A stretch of 64,000 bases of DNA from Lumbricus terrestris (lineage: Eukaryota; Annelida; Clitellata; Crassiclitellata; Lumbricidae). The translations under genes and the position numbers were made by a program. This document shows, in pieces, positions 12,001-22,859 of the stretch. Under the pieces are notes generated by a model. The model did no database searches. It was not told the DNA's origin and saw only the letters and a list, made by a program, of their open reading frames with translations. Within the stretch, counting starts at the first letter, position 1, and the number at the start of each line of letters is the position of its first letter. Location of the stretch: NCBI GenBank assembly GCA_949752735.1, contig OX457046.1, forward strand, positions 35,912,294 to 35,976,293, in the 5' to 3' direction.

Positions 12001-15000
12001 TATATAAATACCTGAATGAATGAATTGTAACCGTGCATATATACAGCACCACTTCAAAAAAAAACTACTCAGAGATGATCCCGACTTGACACCAAACCAC
12101 AATCAAAGAGAATGGTTTTCAAACGCTTGCAGAAAAGGGGCAAAGAAAGACAAAGAATGAACTGTTTGTTAACAAAGAATACCAACTTTTCACGCTCATC
12201 CCAGTCTTTAGGTTTCTTGTCATCTGGGTCAGAAATCTCCTTCGGCGGATTCACAGGTGGACTGAAAGAGCATCAAAGACTTGGAATATACGTCACAAGA
12301 AATTAGCAACAATGGAAGAAACTAGCAATAAACATCCTTCTACAGCCCAACCAAAACTCAAAACATATCTTAGGTTTTTTAGACTATTAAAGTTTAAACA
12401 TAACAATAATACTAAGTATAATAATGAAGACAATTTCTATGGTGTCGTAACACAATTTACTCGTTTATCATTTCAAACTTACAGGTACGCAGCTAGATTA
12501 AATGATATAGCAACAACAGATGAAGTTTAACAGGAGACAAATTGAACTTTATGGCCGTCTGCAAAGCACCCATCTGTCCTCGCTTTAAAGTTGCCCCCTT
12601 AGTGAGTGCAAGGCCGGGCCAACTTTATGGCACCAGTGGGAACCCACGTCCTTTGATCTTTGTGTAAGGGTTCCACCATTCAATAATTTCCAAACCCTAG
12701 TTGAAAGGGTATATTATATGTAATGTCAACAAGTTGATTGGGCTTCAATTCACCAAGCTCCAAATCAAACTAACTACCGGTAGTAAAGTTCTTATATTCA
12801 AGCACATGTAATAGGGACTTTATTACTATTTTCATTATCATCATTATTGAGTTTTTATATAGTGCACCCTTAAGGTAATCTACTCAGAAGTGCTCTCAGT
12901 TCAACCACCACAGCTAAATAAGGCAGTTTTTTAAATTTGAAAGGAACATAGTGATGTGATTCTTTGAAACAAGATGGAGCGCAACAGGGAACCTATTCCA
13001 GGTTCTCCGAGAGGCAATGCAAACTATTGTAAACAATGTTGGTCTTTTAGAAAGGTATATATCAGAAGTATGAGAATAACGGTTGCAATTAAGAGCCGTA
13101 ATTACATTATCTTATGATCTATGATGAAATGACTGCAGCAAAAACAAACCTCACGTCATCCAGGAGACTGCCAGAATTGACCCGGTTCTGATCAACAAAG
13201 ATTTCAAATGTGTTATCTGGCCGAACAACTACAAATAATTTCAACAGAATTTATTATCTTAGCCATTTTGCCTGTAATCAATGCAAATCTGTTCTTGCTA
13301 ACAACTGGTGTAAAGCTGACAGATCTAAAAATGTCATAACAGATCAAGAAAAATGGAACTCATCTTAATGAATAACATCTTCTTCCTCTCGCACAGCGCA
13401 TCTCATTCAGGATTGCATGTATACCTGGTGTGGCAGTGCTTATCAGGCTGGGCACCCTATTCCCTGCATGAGCTCTGCCGCCCCTTTCTGCTTGCACAGG
13501 CCGCCATGTACTGCACTCCTCTGTCCATGGTGTCTGGGTCATCGCATTCGCACTCTCTGTGACAATGCAGAGCTGTTCCTTCTCTGTGGTTAACCTAGAA
13601 TGAACTTCCCTTGACTATACTACACCTCCCAAACTGTTTTGTTTTATCAACTGCTGTAGACTGCTTTCATGCCTCGCCTGGGAGTGCCTCCGAGTGGAGA
13701 TCTTGAAGGGGCACTATGTAAATTCTGATTAATTGAACTCAGTTGGAAATTGTTCCAGAAGTAAATTCCAATACACACGAAAGCATAAACTGTCCAGTCA
13801 TCAATTGTGTGAAAGTGTGAGATTACGGTAACAAGACTCAGTAAATAAAATGCGTGAACATGTTTGGAACTATAACTAACATAACAGGAATATATAGCAT
13901 ACTACGAACAATAAGTTAAAGTGCATTGATAAGGCCACTGAAGAGAAAACACTCAAGGGCAAAATTTTTCCAAGGTCCCTACACGGCGGCTTGAGGTGGA
14001 TACGAACCTGGAACCTTCCGGTTTACAAGGCACAGAACTCACCACTACACCATCGCCCCACAATGACACATATAAACAAAATGTAAATAAACTGTAAACA
14101 TATAGCAAGACTATATTCATTATTCAAACCAAAAAACATGGAATGTAATCATGCAATGCCTACTCAGAGTGTAAAGATGGGTTTTCTTATCGTTGAAGTA
14201 TGAGTCCAGACTGGCAGTTGGCTTCTTCGCATGCTTTTCCTATTACATACAAAGAAATACAACGTCAGAAATAAAACAACAAGGTCATCAGTGGTAGTAC
14301 TAGAACTTAATTAGTTTAATACCACTTTATGACAAGAAAAATAAACCACATCGCCCTCCTCCTTTATCCAGGAATGGGACTGGCAATGCGAGGACACAAG
14401 CAATAGCAGAGTTCAACAAGGTCATCAAGCAGTCAAAATTTAAACGAACGTGAATACCAACAAAGAAGAGGAATACCAATGAATCCTGTTACTATTGCTG
14501 TCTCGCGAGCTCATCTGCTTACTTTAAAGCTTCAAAGTGGTTCTTAATAAGGCTTCCGTTGTTTTTGACATACATCTGCTGCAAATGAGATTCAAATCCC
14601 ATATCATTGACAATTAAAGACATTGATCAGACAAATTCATTCATTCATTCATTCATTCGTTACAAGGATTTATACAGTGACCCTTCAAGACGACTACTCA
14701 GAAGCGCACCCAACCTCAGTATGACTAAAAAGGTCAGTTTTGAGTTTTGAAATATACATAGAAAGAGTCAAATTGTTTGAAGATCTTGTAAACGTTTGAA
14801 GCAGGGCTGAAAGTGGTTTGGAAAAGTTGTTGGGTGTGACTTTCGTGAGATTTTGGGCAGAGTGAAATGTCCTTTTTTCTCTGCCCAAAAAGTTGATGAC
14901 CTTTTTTAGTCATCCGACTGAAATGTCCTTTTTTCTCTGCCAAAAAAGTTTATGACCTTTTTAAAGTCTGATTTTTGGTAAACAAGCGACCCGGCTGAGA

Positions 15001-18000
15001 CTCGGCAACAGCGAGTCTCGAAAATCGATGCCGGGTCGCAGACCCGGACCGACTCGGCTCACTTTCAGCCCTGGTTTGAAGACGTTGTAAACGTAAACAG
15101 AGTTGAAAGACTTAAAATACATGTAGATATAATTATATAAATATACAAGACAAACACACGTTAGTCACTGAATGCAGACAGTCAACAGACCTGACCTGAA
15201 TGAAGCAAGACACGCCAATTTAAAAGCCAATAAAGTGCAAACAGCTTGTTCATATAGAGAATCGCATATATTACATATTTATTCCGAACTAACAACATGC
15301 ACTTCGTGCACCAGTATTGATTGTCAACCGAAGCAATCAATATATACACAGCAACCTGTTGATGGCGACAGACAGCAATTAACAAACCACATGAAAACAA
15401 CGTCTGTCTGGATCAATATTCCCAGCGTTGCCACAAGTCCAAATAAAAATAAAAATAAGGCAAGATACGAAAAAACAGTTCATATTTTAAAGATTCATTT
15501 ATATATGGCACCAGGTTCCCATGCTCATTGCACCAAAAATGGTGCTAAGCAAATACTGCAGACAGTGACAGGGTTCAAACCTGCAAACGCTACTTCGAGG
15601 GCTCACTCAACCGTCTAACACGGTTATTGTAAATTCACTCTTCGAGATCATATTGAAATAAACAATTAACCCAAGTTTCAATAGAAATAGCAATACTGAT
15701 TCAAAAATTAAATTTTCACTCCTTATTCACGGTTACTTAAATGTTCGAGTCATGTTGAACAACAAAATAAAAGTGTTTCAAATGCTTTCTATACCAACCT
15801 CAAAAGCTCCCGTCAAAGGATTCTTATGTCGGAAGATAAAGTGAAGCTGAAACAGAAGCAGAACACACGTTAAGCTACAACCACACAGTGTCAACAACTT
15901 ACCCATGCTCCATATCAGTGATGATAAAAAAATCAGGTACATTGACTGACGACCTTACAGCTCAAAGACTATTTAAAGGTAGAAAGCATAGAGATATAAG
16001 GCAGACACATGCTACCAAATTACATAATTCATTCACTAGATTTATATAGCACCTCTTCAAGGCTACTACACAGCAGTGTTCCAGACTGCATTACAGCTAA
16101 TAACGATAATTTTAAGGTCACAACAGAACAGAGTGTTTCCTGGGTAGCACCAAGTGAAACCAATTCCAGACCGAGGGGTCAATGACTACGAAAGTGCGGC
16201 ACATCAATACAGCAAACACGTATTTGTATCACAACAACAAACATTTCAGCAACATTGACTTAAATTCGAATACAACAAAACAGAAAAAAATCACAAGGAC
16301 TAATAAGACTAAAAATACAGACATGTTCTAATGATTAAATATTGGCCGACACAATATTAATCTAAGCCAATTAAACAAAAAACGAGAACCAACACGAAAC
16401 CAAAAAATGTGTAATCAGTACTTATGATAGCAGTTCCTACCTTGTGATCGTTCCCGCACTTATCCGGACCAAACATAATTGTGTAGCCCGTCTTATCGTT
16501 GAATTTGTTCTGAAACAACAAAGTTAAATATTGTTAATACACAAAGAGTATAAATAAACAATAGTTACCATTGTTTATTTCAAATAATAATATTCAAATG
16601 CTTATTTCAAATAATAATATTCAAATGTAATGTATGGGACATTTACATTTATACATGTAAGAATGTCTCATCAATGTTCCCAACTCAAGAATACTGGACC
16701 AGCATTAAATAGCTCTAATGGTATAGTCTCTGAAAGAATGATGTGCTGAGTTTGGGAGTTCTTTAGCTAAACAACTGCTTACCATTAAGAAATGATAGGT
16801 CAACAACAGCAAAGATTCCAAACCACACATATAAAGTTCTAACTGCAAAATGAACAGATCGTCCAGCCTTCCAATTTGAAGAGATCTGCAGCCAAAAGTC
16901 AAGAAACCTGGACTCAAGGGTAAATTGTAGAACAAACGTACCAACAGTTGGGCAACATAAACAACACTTTACACTCATTTCCTGCACTCTATCCCAGGAG
17001 TAGTAGTCAGTGCAAGCTATCACAAGTATAATCAGAAACATATTTAAGAACTGCACCTCACATTCTCACAGCTTTGACCTTTAAAAAAAGACGATTAGAA
17101 CCACATTCCACGCATGTGGAAATCACAACAAATACAGCAAGACTTCTGACTCGGAGTTGGCTTCTTGAATGGGCGTTTTATAAATAATAAATCTTAGGAA
17201 TGAACAAGTGAATGAAAGAAAGAAAACTTACATACATGAACAGTTACAAACAAGATCATAAATTAATCTAGTTTAACTCAACAAGGCTCTCATAACATTA
17301 TGACAGGTAGCGCTAATCAACAAACAAACAAGATTATATCAATCGACCGTACCACACATCAATCATTTTAGTTGTTACAAAACACTGCGGAAACTTACAA
17401 GGTTTAGTTCACTGGTTTTTGACAGCAGCTTAATGTAGGCACCGCCACACTCTTGTCCCTCCTGAAACTTTACTTCGTATCTGAAAAATCAAAACTCAAT
17501 TCAAAAATCACATTCTGACCAGTAACAATCATACAAGTCAAATTACTGCCATGAGACATAATCGTAACTCAGAAACTGAGTCAACGAGTCAAATTCGAGT
17601 CCAAGTCCGTAAAAATCAGTCTCAAGTCGGACTCGAATCCAACCAACATCAAATCACTGCAATACAGAAACTATATATTTGCTGTGGCCTTAAGTTTCTC
17701 TGCTCTTGCCAGAATCTGAACTTTTAATATTTACTGCTTAATAGTTCATTAACATTCATTCATCCGTTATGGATATTTATATAACGCCCTTCAAGGTGGA
17801 GCACTCAGGAGTGCTCCCTACCCAACCTCGGTTGAAAAAACAAACAGCGTATACGGTAAACTTACTGCACAATAAACGGCTTTCCGCTGAAGTCAAATGG
17901 TTTCTTCAGACTGGAGGACACAGCATGATGCTTGGCTTTCGACTGCAATCACATAATAATATTTTACACTTAAACTTTAAACCCACAAGGGTGATTCTCT

Positions 18001-21000
18001 AAAATTTTAGGAAACTGCAGATGAGAAAAATTAAGTACGTACAAATGGATGGCATAATCACTTATAAGCATTTTCATAATGTCACGACAACAATCAATAA
18101 TAATAATATCCTTGCTTCTAATTTTTATTTTCTGACAAACCAAAGAATGATTACAATTCGCAGAACGAGCGAATGATCACAAGTTATTACAGGAGTTGAA
18201 TCTAAACTGTCGGCAGCCACGCAAGGTGCTCAATCATGTTCTACTGCTCGTTTTACTAACGCCATCTGCCGAATGGAAGGTTCAGTGGACCTTTGACAAA
18301 ATTGACAGGGTAGCGGGAAACAATCCGGCATCCATGTACTCTCCGTGTTAGTGTTACCATTACCAAAAACTCCTCACGACCTGAATTTATGTAGCTCTAA
18401 ACCACATCCTCTGAACAGCGTGACTTGCATTGCAAAGTTTTGAGCAAATGCAAGAGCGTTTACTACCAACAAGACAAAAATTATCAAATCGTTTAGAAAT
18501 TTGTACATACAAGTTTTAAGAATCTTGTGTAGAAACGTTTATTACATTCCAAACAATTATTAAGTACTGTTGGCCGTTTACAAAATGCTGCCACTGTCTA
18601 ATGATCAGACATTCTGGGACGCGGTGGTGTAGTGGTGGCATCGTTGCCTTGAAGCTGGAAGGTTCGAATCCACCTCGCTGCGTAAGGACCTTGGGCAAGT
18701 CCTTCACTCAGAATTGCTCAGCGCTTCGGCGTGAAACTCCGATGCAGTGTCCGCTCTGCATTCGGGAGCGCCTCTGAGAAGAAGAGAGCTTAAAGGGGCG
18801 CTATAACAAGTGCACATACAAACAAACAAACATCGTATTGTGGTACTGAGCAACTGTGACCGATGGACTTGCACAGGATGACTACTAAGTAGCCATCTCA
18901 TGGAAGGTTTAAACCTGCACTCTTATCAGTCACTCGCCATGTCCATAAATGAAATTTCATTTTATATTCGCACATCATCTCAATCTATCAAAAAGCATCA
19001 AAAACTTCAACTTTATGCAATACATAGTTTTCTCCTAAAAACATATACAAGAACTGATTGGCTCTATAATGGATGACATACATTTACTACCATGTCTGTT
19101 CACCAAAAAGCGGATAGCATTTTGGTCAATTAAAGAATATTCTTATCTTATCTAAATACCTTCAGCACAAGTCCCAAGTCATTTCTCAGTGGATTATCAC
19201 TTGGTTCTTCGATGCTCCATTGGCCTGTCAAACAAAATACCAAACGTCAACAAACAGAATGCCGTTATAAAATTGAAATCATGCTAACCGCGTTCAGACA
19301 GATTATGCTCCTAAAGTCAGTGTTATTAGCATAAGAAGTCAAATATGACTAAATTCAGCACTTCAATGCAGTCGCTTTGGGCAGCATTTTTCCTATATGC
19401 AAAACCAACTGAGAAGACTAGCCATTCCAGAACATCACCCAAGGCTACCCAATTTTTGCAACCCTGAGGTTGTACATATCTCAGGGAAAAATTAATAATA
19501 CAATAAATGATTAATGTACGTTTCTTTACTTGACAGAAACATTTCATCTCACTTAAATCAAACTTTTACTCACATTATCTTGAAGAAACTGATTAAACAA
19601 TGGAGAGAGATGTAAAATAAATGAATGATGACGTTACCGTACTTTACACAGTCCTGATTGAGTAAATCAAAATGATGACTCACCATCATACTTTGCAATG
19701 GTTTCATCTGTGTCGTCCTTTTTAGACTGCGATATAATCCACCTGGGCAGAAAAGACAAACAGTCGTGATGAACAACTTCCTTTTCGATTCAATTCAATA
19801 AAATGATTTTTTATCTAGAGATTCTGAAATTGACACTGCATACAAAGACAGGACACCAGGAGTCATGTTAAATACTTTGCAATTATATGATTAAGGCTAG
19901 ACAATGTTAGCCGTTTATCTCAGAAACAATGATGACACCGAAAACATAGTCATGCAACAAATATCCAAATAGATCTGGTAACTCTTCATGCTGGTTTTCA
20001 TATAATTCCACAAATGTCATAAATATTTAAACATAACCATATTAATTATAGACTCCACACAAGTTGCAAAACATCCGTTAGTTCACAAAACAACAAATCT
20101 CAGAAATATTCAAACATAACTATATCATAGACTCTGTACACTTGCAAAACATCCTGCAGTTCTCAAAACTTATCCCAACTAATTAGTTAGTTTAAACTAT
20201 TATAAATAATAACAATAATATACAGAATTCACAATGAATTACCAAAAAGTAACATATATAGTCCTGGTGCAAAAGGGGTGACATTTATCTTCAAGTCAAG
20301 CTGCACCAAATATTCAGATTAACTGGTTATGCATGTGCAGCAAAAACCTTTAAAAATACATTTACAAATGAAAAAGACAAAGAACTGGAATGTTGAGTTG
20401 TTGATATGTAAACAAGAAAGAATCACAATACAAAACAGTCGCTAAACGAGCAGCACTACCTTTTCTTGAAAGCAGCCTCACTTTCAAAGGCCTCCGAGAA
20501 GTAGCTGCTACCCTTAGGTACAGGTGGGTAGTACACCGGCTACAAAACAGCAACAAATTATCTCAGACACGAGAAACAATCAAATTTTTTATGGCAATTA
20601 TTTCTAATTCACCATCAGCTGAAATTAAAACAACGCAGCAAATCCAAGCCATAAATGACACATATCTCTTACGAGGAAAGGGCATTCTCAACAGTCTAAA
20701 CCATTTCTCTGACCGAGGTATATAGGATTTTCCCCATACCATTAACACTTTGGTTGGTAAAGGGTTAAATACACCTGTTTAGATTTACCAGATAACCATG
20801 TATGTGGTGCCTTTATGAGTTACTGAAAAGGCACCAGATTAACACTTTGCATTCAGGACCAATTATCACCAGCTTAAGCAAACGACACTGCAGTCCTCGA
20901 TCCAGTAAAAAATTATAGGAAGTGTAAAACAGTTGGAAAGCAATGACCATTATCACATGTATACTATCAAGAGTGACTCGAATAATGGAAAGAAATTTCA

Positions 21001-21874
21001 TGGAAACTGTTAATTACTCTACTCCACGATAATCTGACCATTTAATCCACAAGAATGCAGACGTAAGAGTGCAGTGAACTTAAGCACTGTCTAGCACACA
21101 GTATGGCTGCAGCTACAATAAAAAATATGCATAGCTAGTACTGAGGTGCGAGTATCTCGTACATCGCGTATTTGCCCACTGAAAACAATATGTGAATTAA
21201 CTCGTACAAGGTCAAAGTGATTACCGTTTCTTTCCCTGGGTTTCCGAGATGAGAATGCCTACGAATAGTCAATCTACGAGAGGCACGCTATAAATTCTTC
21301 GACCCGAACTTAATACACATATACATAAATCTACCTTGGAAACTTCTGCAGCACCTCTAACAAAACCATTATTATAGCACATTAATTAGTCTCCCCTAAC
21401 TATCGCTCGACAGCTTTGAGCAACTAGGGGTGAAGGGATTGCTCGAGGTCCATACACCGAAACCATCTCAGAAGGAGGTTCAAACTTGTTCTTCCTATGT
21501 TACAACATAAGCGCTGTAACCAATCAGACAATCGTGTCCAATGAAATTCAAACCGCATTGAGTGATTTTCATCTGCCACATCACACAGATAAGAAAACTC
21601 AGACACAGATATACTCAAGTTTACCACCTGACAACCTGGGTTTTTGGGTGCTGTAGAAATCTCGAGATTATGATTGCGATCTACCAAACAAGCATGTAAC
21701 TTGAGGAAAAAAACGCACCCTCTCCCTGGGTGCTTTTGGGGCTTCTTCACGGCTCACACTTTCGTCTTCTGCGCCGTGGTCATCACCGTAGTCTTCATCT
21801 TGACAGGACACGTCACGAATGTATACCAGAGTGACCAGCAGAAGAAGACCAACAAAAACCAACGAAGCCTTCAT
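3958..21874 (-). CDS. CANX: Calnexin, ER membrane lectin chaperone (21 coding exons, 634 aa)
   Basis: Calnexin holds monoglucosylated glycoproteins in the ER during folding and recruits ERp57. Codons run from ATG at 21,874 to TGA at 3,958, and every exon-exon phase matches. Order: signal peptide (1-23), lectin domain with Cys157-Cys191 and the family sugar-site residues Y161, K163, Y182 and M185, P-domain with four copies of each motif type (265-416), the rest of the lectin fold (to 465), one membrane helix (about 483-503) and a charged cytosolic tail (508-634). Human calnexin is 592 residues, so this copy is slightly longer, mostly in the tail. Five donors are not GTRAG: after exon 1 (GTGCGT), exon 8 (GTTGGT), exon 10 (GTTTGT), exon 11 (GTTGGT) and exon 19 (GTCAGT); each is the choice that keeps frame and conserved residues. 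Calreticulin is excluded by the membrane helix and the fourth motif copies. Exon blocks are listed separately. Confidence 0.96.
4240..4455 (+). mobile_element. tRNA-derived SINE in the last calnexin intron
   Basis: The head has a tRNA-like A box region (GTGCGGTGTTGTAGGGGT) and a B box (GGGTTCAAATCC). The body contains GCGCTTCGGCGTGAAACTCC and the tail contains CTCTGAGTAGAAATCTTGAA. It is full length and antisense to the gene. Confidence 0.85.
6924..8169 (-). CDS. CANX: Calnexin exons 17-18: final lectin strands and membrane helix
   Basis: Exon 17 (8,023-8,169) carries G-L-E-L-W-S-M and D-N-I-L-F-D-N-F, conserved near the end of the luminal domain. Exon 18 (6,924-7,049) carries the juxtamembrane E-R-P-W-L-W motif and a helix of about 20 hydrophobic residues ending in two adjacent cysteines, possible palmitoylation sites by analogy with mammalian calnexin. 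Both exons start and end in phase 0. Confidence 0.93.
7265..7372 (-). mobile_element. tRNA-like sequence, probable SINE head
   Basis: On the minus strand, GTTTAGTGGTAGGCAT resembles an A box. About 40 bases later, GGTTTCAAATC resembles a B box. No acceptor stem was verified, so a functional tRNA gene is unlikely. Confidence 0.3.
7742..7865 (+). mobile_element. 5'-truncated tRNA SINE
   Basis: It begins inside the body (CAAGTCCTTCACTTGCAATT) and continues through the GCTTCGGCGTGAAACTCC segment to the shared tail AATCTTGAAGGGGCGCTAC. The tRNA head is missing. Confidence 0.8.
7903..7990 (-). mobile_element. tRNA-like sequence, probable SINE head
   Basis: The minus strand shows TAGTTGATTGGTCAGAATG (A-box-like) and GGGTTCAATCCCCACCCA (B-box-like) with tRNA-like spacing. 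It differs from the common SINE head of this window, so it may be a separate family. It lies just upstream of the splice donor of calnexin exon 17 in window order. Confidence 0.35.
8208..8268 (-). mobile_element. Short LINE/SINE tail fragment
   Basis: TTTATATAGCACCTCTTCAAG matches, on the minus strand, the common tail module CTTGAAGAGGTGCTATATAA. Nothing else of the element is recognisable. Confidence 0.4.
8380..8587. repeat. Perfect 104-base tandem duplication
   Basis: Two head-to-tail copies (8,380-8,483 and 8,484-8,587) appear identical base for base. They lie in a calnexin intron away from splice sites. Identity suggests a recent duplication or an assembly artefact. Confidence 0.9.
9157..12261 (-). 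CDS. CANX: Calnexin exons 11-16: proline-rich P-domain arm
   Basis: Exons: 12,187-12,261; 11,733-11,768; 11,195-11,308; 10,368-10,408; 9,618-9,733; 9,157-9,231. Four type-1 motifs (I-x-D-P-x-x-x-K-P-x-D-W and variants) are followed by four type-2 motifs (G-x-W-x-x-P-x-x-x-N-P). This is the full calnexin number; calreticulin has three of each. A Cys357-Cys363 pair sits at the known P-domain disulphide position. The smallest exon, 36 bases, encodes most of one type-1 motif. Confidence 0.93.
12020..12078 (-). mobile_element. Short LINE/SINE tail fragment
   Basis: The ATGA-rich stretch followed by ATACAGCACCACTTCAA and CTACTCAGAGAT is a minus-oriented copy of the common tail module. Confidence 0.4.
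12845..13035 (-). mobile_element. LINE 3' end fragment
   Basis: The plus strand shows TTTTTATATAGTGCACCC and CTACTCAGAAGTGCTCTCAG, then sequence matching the decayed C-terminal region found in other copies (an ACCTATTCCAGGTTCTCCGA stretch). It is truncated and sits in the calnexin intron between exons 10 and 11. Confidence 0.5.
13150..20539 (-). CDS. CANX: Calnexin exons 2-10: globular lectin domain
   Basis: Exons: 20,460-20,539; 19,684-19,742; 19,160-19,224; 17,866-17,942; 17,399-17,480; 16,441-16,509; 15,799-15,846; 14,164-14,239; 13,150-13,228. They encode the family signatures [36 protein letters not shown] and V-D-Q-N-R-V-N-S-G. Exon 5 ends in CA with the glutamine codon completed by A from exon 6, which favours the consensus donor GTAAGT. 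Exon 9 ends in A and the codon becomes ATT across the junction. Confidence 0.93.
13385..13740 (+). mobile_element. LINE 3' end fragment (plus orientation)
   Basis: Decayed coding sequence runs into CTGGGAGTGCCTCCGAGTGG and AGATCTTGAAGGGGCACTAT. That end is nearly the same as the tails of the tRNA SINEs in this window. A 69-residue open frame here is part of the remnant, not a gene. Confidence 0.5.
13955..14061 (-). mobile_element. Truncated tRNA SINE (minus orientation)
   Basis: The minus strand reads GGGGCGATGGTGTAGTGGTG and, after tRNA-like spacing, GGTTCGTATCCACCTCAAG, then GTAGGGACCTTGG. This is the head of the common SINE without its tail. Confidence 0.75.
14636..14770 (-). mobile_element. 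LINE/SINE tail with ATTC repeat
   Basis: Five ATTC units precede GATTTATACAGTGACCCTTC and CTACTCAGAAGCGCACCC. This is the common tail in minus orientation with its ATGA microsatellite end. Confidence 0.55.
14802..15073. mobile_element. hAT-like non-autonomous element, TIR CAGGGCTGAAAGTG
   Basis: The ends are CAGGGCTGAAAGTG and CTCACTTTCAGCCCTG. It is flanked by perfect 8-base duplications GTTTGAAG (14,794-14,801 and 15,074-15,081). There is no transposase frame. It contains the hairpin GATGACCTTTTTTAGTCATC at 14,895-14,914 and a GACCCGG-rich inverted segment near the right end. Confidence 0.9.
15500..15618 (-). mobile_element. tRNA-like sequence, probable SINE
   Basis: The minus strand carries TTAGACGGTTGAGTGAGCC (A-box-like) and GGTTTGAACCCTGTCACTG (B-box-like), followed by a TATATAAATGAATC tail. 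The 148-residue open frame over this stretch has no known motif and is treated as chance. Confidence 0.35.
16025..16190 (-). mobile_element. LINE 3' end fragment
   Basis: ATTCATTCACTAGATTTATA is followed by TAGCACCTCTTCAAGGCTAC and, further on, ACCAATTCCAGACCG. The minus strand is a decayed copy of the LINE C-terminal region plus tail. Confidence 0.5.
17752..17835 (-). mobile_element. Short LINE/SINE tail fragment
   Basis: TATTTATATAACGCCCTTCA, then AGGAGTGCTCCCTACCCAAC, is the common tail in minus orientation. It ends 31 bases short of the calnexin exon at 17,866, so it sits close to a splice donor without altering it. Confidence 0.5.
18616..18833 (+). mobile_element. Full-length tRNA SINE
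   Basis: The head is GCGGTGGTGTAGTGGTGGCA with B box GGTTCGAATCC, the body GCTTCGGCGTGAAACTCCG, and the tail CTTAAAGGGGCGCTATAACA with a short CAAA repeat. It lies in the intron between calnexin exons 4 and 5. Confidence 0.88.
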
Positions 21875-21898
21875 CTTCCAATCAGCAGCCACCAAACC
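21719..21898 (-). CDS. CANX: Calnexin first coding exon: signal peptide and acidic N-terminus
   Basis: An acceptor (tatgcag) at 21,899-21,900 precedes 24 bases of 5' UTR, then ATG at 21,872-21,874. The exon encodes 52 residues: Met-Lys, a hydrophobic core rich in Leu and Val, a likely cleavage site near VSC-Q, then Asp/Glu-rich sequence. In-frame ATGs further upstream lie beyond the acceptor in the intron and are not used. The donor is GTGCGT and the phase is 0. Confidence 0.85.
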
Positions 21899-22575
21899 CT
21901 GCATACGATTATCACACAACAAGCAAACGTCAGTAGTTAAACAGCAATTACTTCATAGTTCTCACATGAAAAGTTTAAAACCCAAAATAACATTCCTACA
22001 TTTAATGAAATGAACATCACAAATAACAGAATGGGTCATTTTTTATGTGTGCTTTTAAAGTGACTTGTCCCACACTCTAAAACGCGCCAATATGCACTAA
22101 TTTGTTCAAGCTAGAATTAACATTCGATTTCAAATTAATAACTCCTCGTCCACCGTGGAATTTCTTGTTATGATAGCAACTACTGATAAACTAAATGTTT
22201 TACCAGATAAGTCCCACTAAACCGATAGTCCTAGCATTGGAGTATTGTTCATCACTCACCATCAGTCAACATCACGTATTACTAGGTCATGATATTCGTA
22301 CCTATCGCCTGATCATGATTCAACATCCGATGCCGACATCACCACCATGAATTTCACTTTCGTCTGCCCTTGGTTATGACCTACCACGTTCAGTATTTGG
22401 CCAAACTGATTCCACTATCTCAAAACATCACCCAAGGGCATCAGAAAATTTCAATATTACATTAAATTACAGTTAGCCTCAACATGAGTAATAGAGTAAC
22501 TGTGGAGGTGAGCGATAATGCAGCAACTTCCCTGCCACTCCCAATCTACGACACCGGTTAACAGCAAGATCTAAC

Positions 22576-22760
22576 CTACTGTAAATAGATCGGAGTGAAC
22601 AACTCCAACGATCTACTTCTAGACTGTATATGCTCGGCGTAAAAACGAATAAAATGTGAATTAAATCGCACGAATTAAATGATTTAAATCGCAACTCTGC
22701 AAGAAATTTCGGCGACAATAATTGCACATCGACCACCACACGCCGAGGGAGAAGTTACGT
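22576..22760 (-). other. Candidate non-coding first exon of calnexin
   Basis: The coding start exon has a clear acceptor, so an upstream exon must exist. The most plausible donors on the minus strand are GTAGGT (exon end 22,580) or GTTAGA (exon end 22,576). The start edge is unknown, and a different upstream exon is possible. Confidence 0.3.
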
Positions 22761-22766
22761 CACTCA

Positions 22767-22785
22767 CGTGTAACGATCTGATTGG
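22767..22785 (-). promoter_or_regulatory. ER stress response element-like site near the calnexin promoter
   Basis: The minus strand reads CCAAT, nine bases, then ACACG. The vertebrate ERSE is CCAAT-N9-CCACG, so this differs at one base. A second CCAAT lies on the plus strand at 22,817-22,821, CACGTG E-boxes are adjacent, and TGACGTAA lies a few bases downstream. Calnexin is a known unfolded-protein-response target in animals. That this site binds NF-Y and ATF6 here is inference. Confidence 0.4.
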
Positions 22786-22859
22786 CTGTAACCAGCGCAC
22801 GTGACTGGCCCGCTGGCCAATCGTGAGCCGGTGCTGATCTAATGCGGCATTAACGACGT

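Noticed and set aside
15172..15618. 148-codon plus-strand frame
   Set aside because: No domain, runs through a tRNA-like repeat, lies in a calnexin intron, and shows no splice partners.
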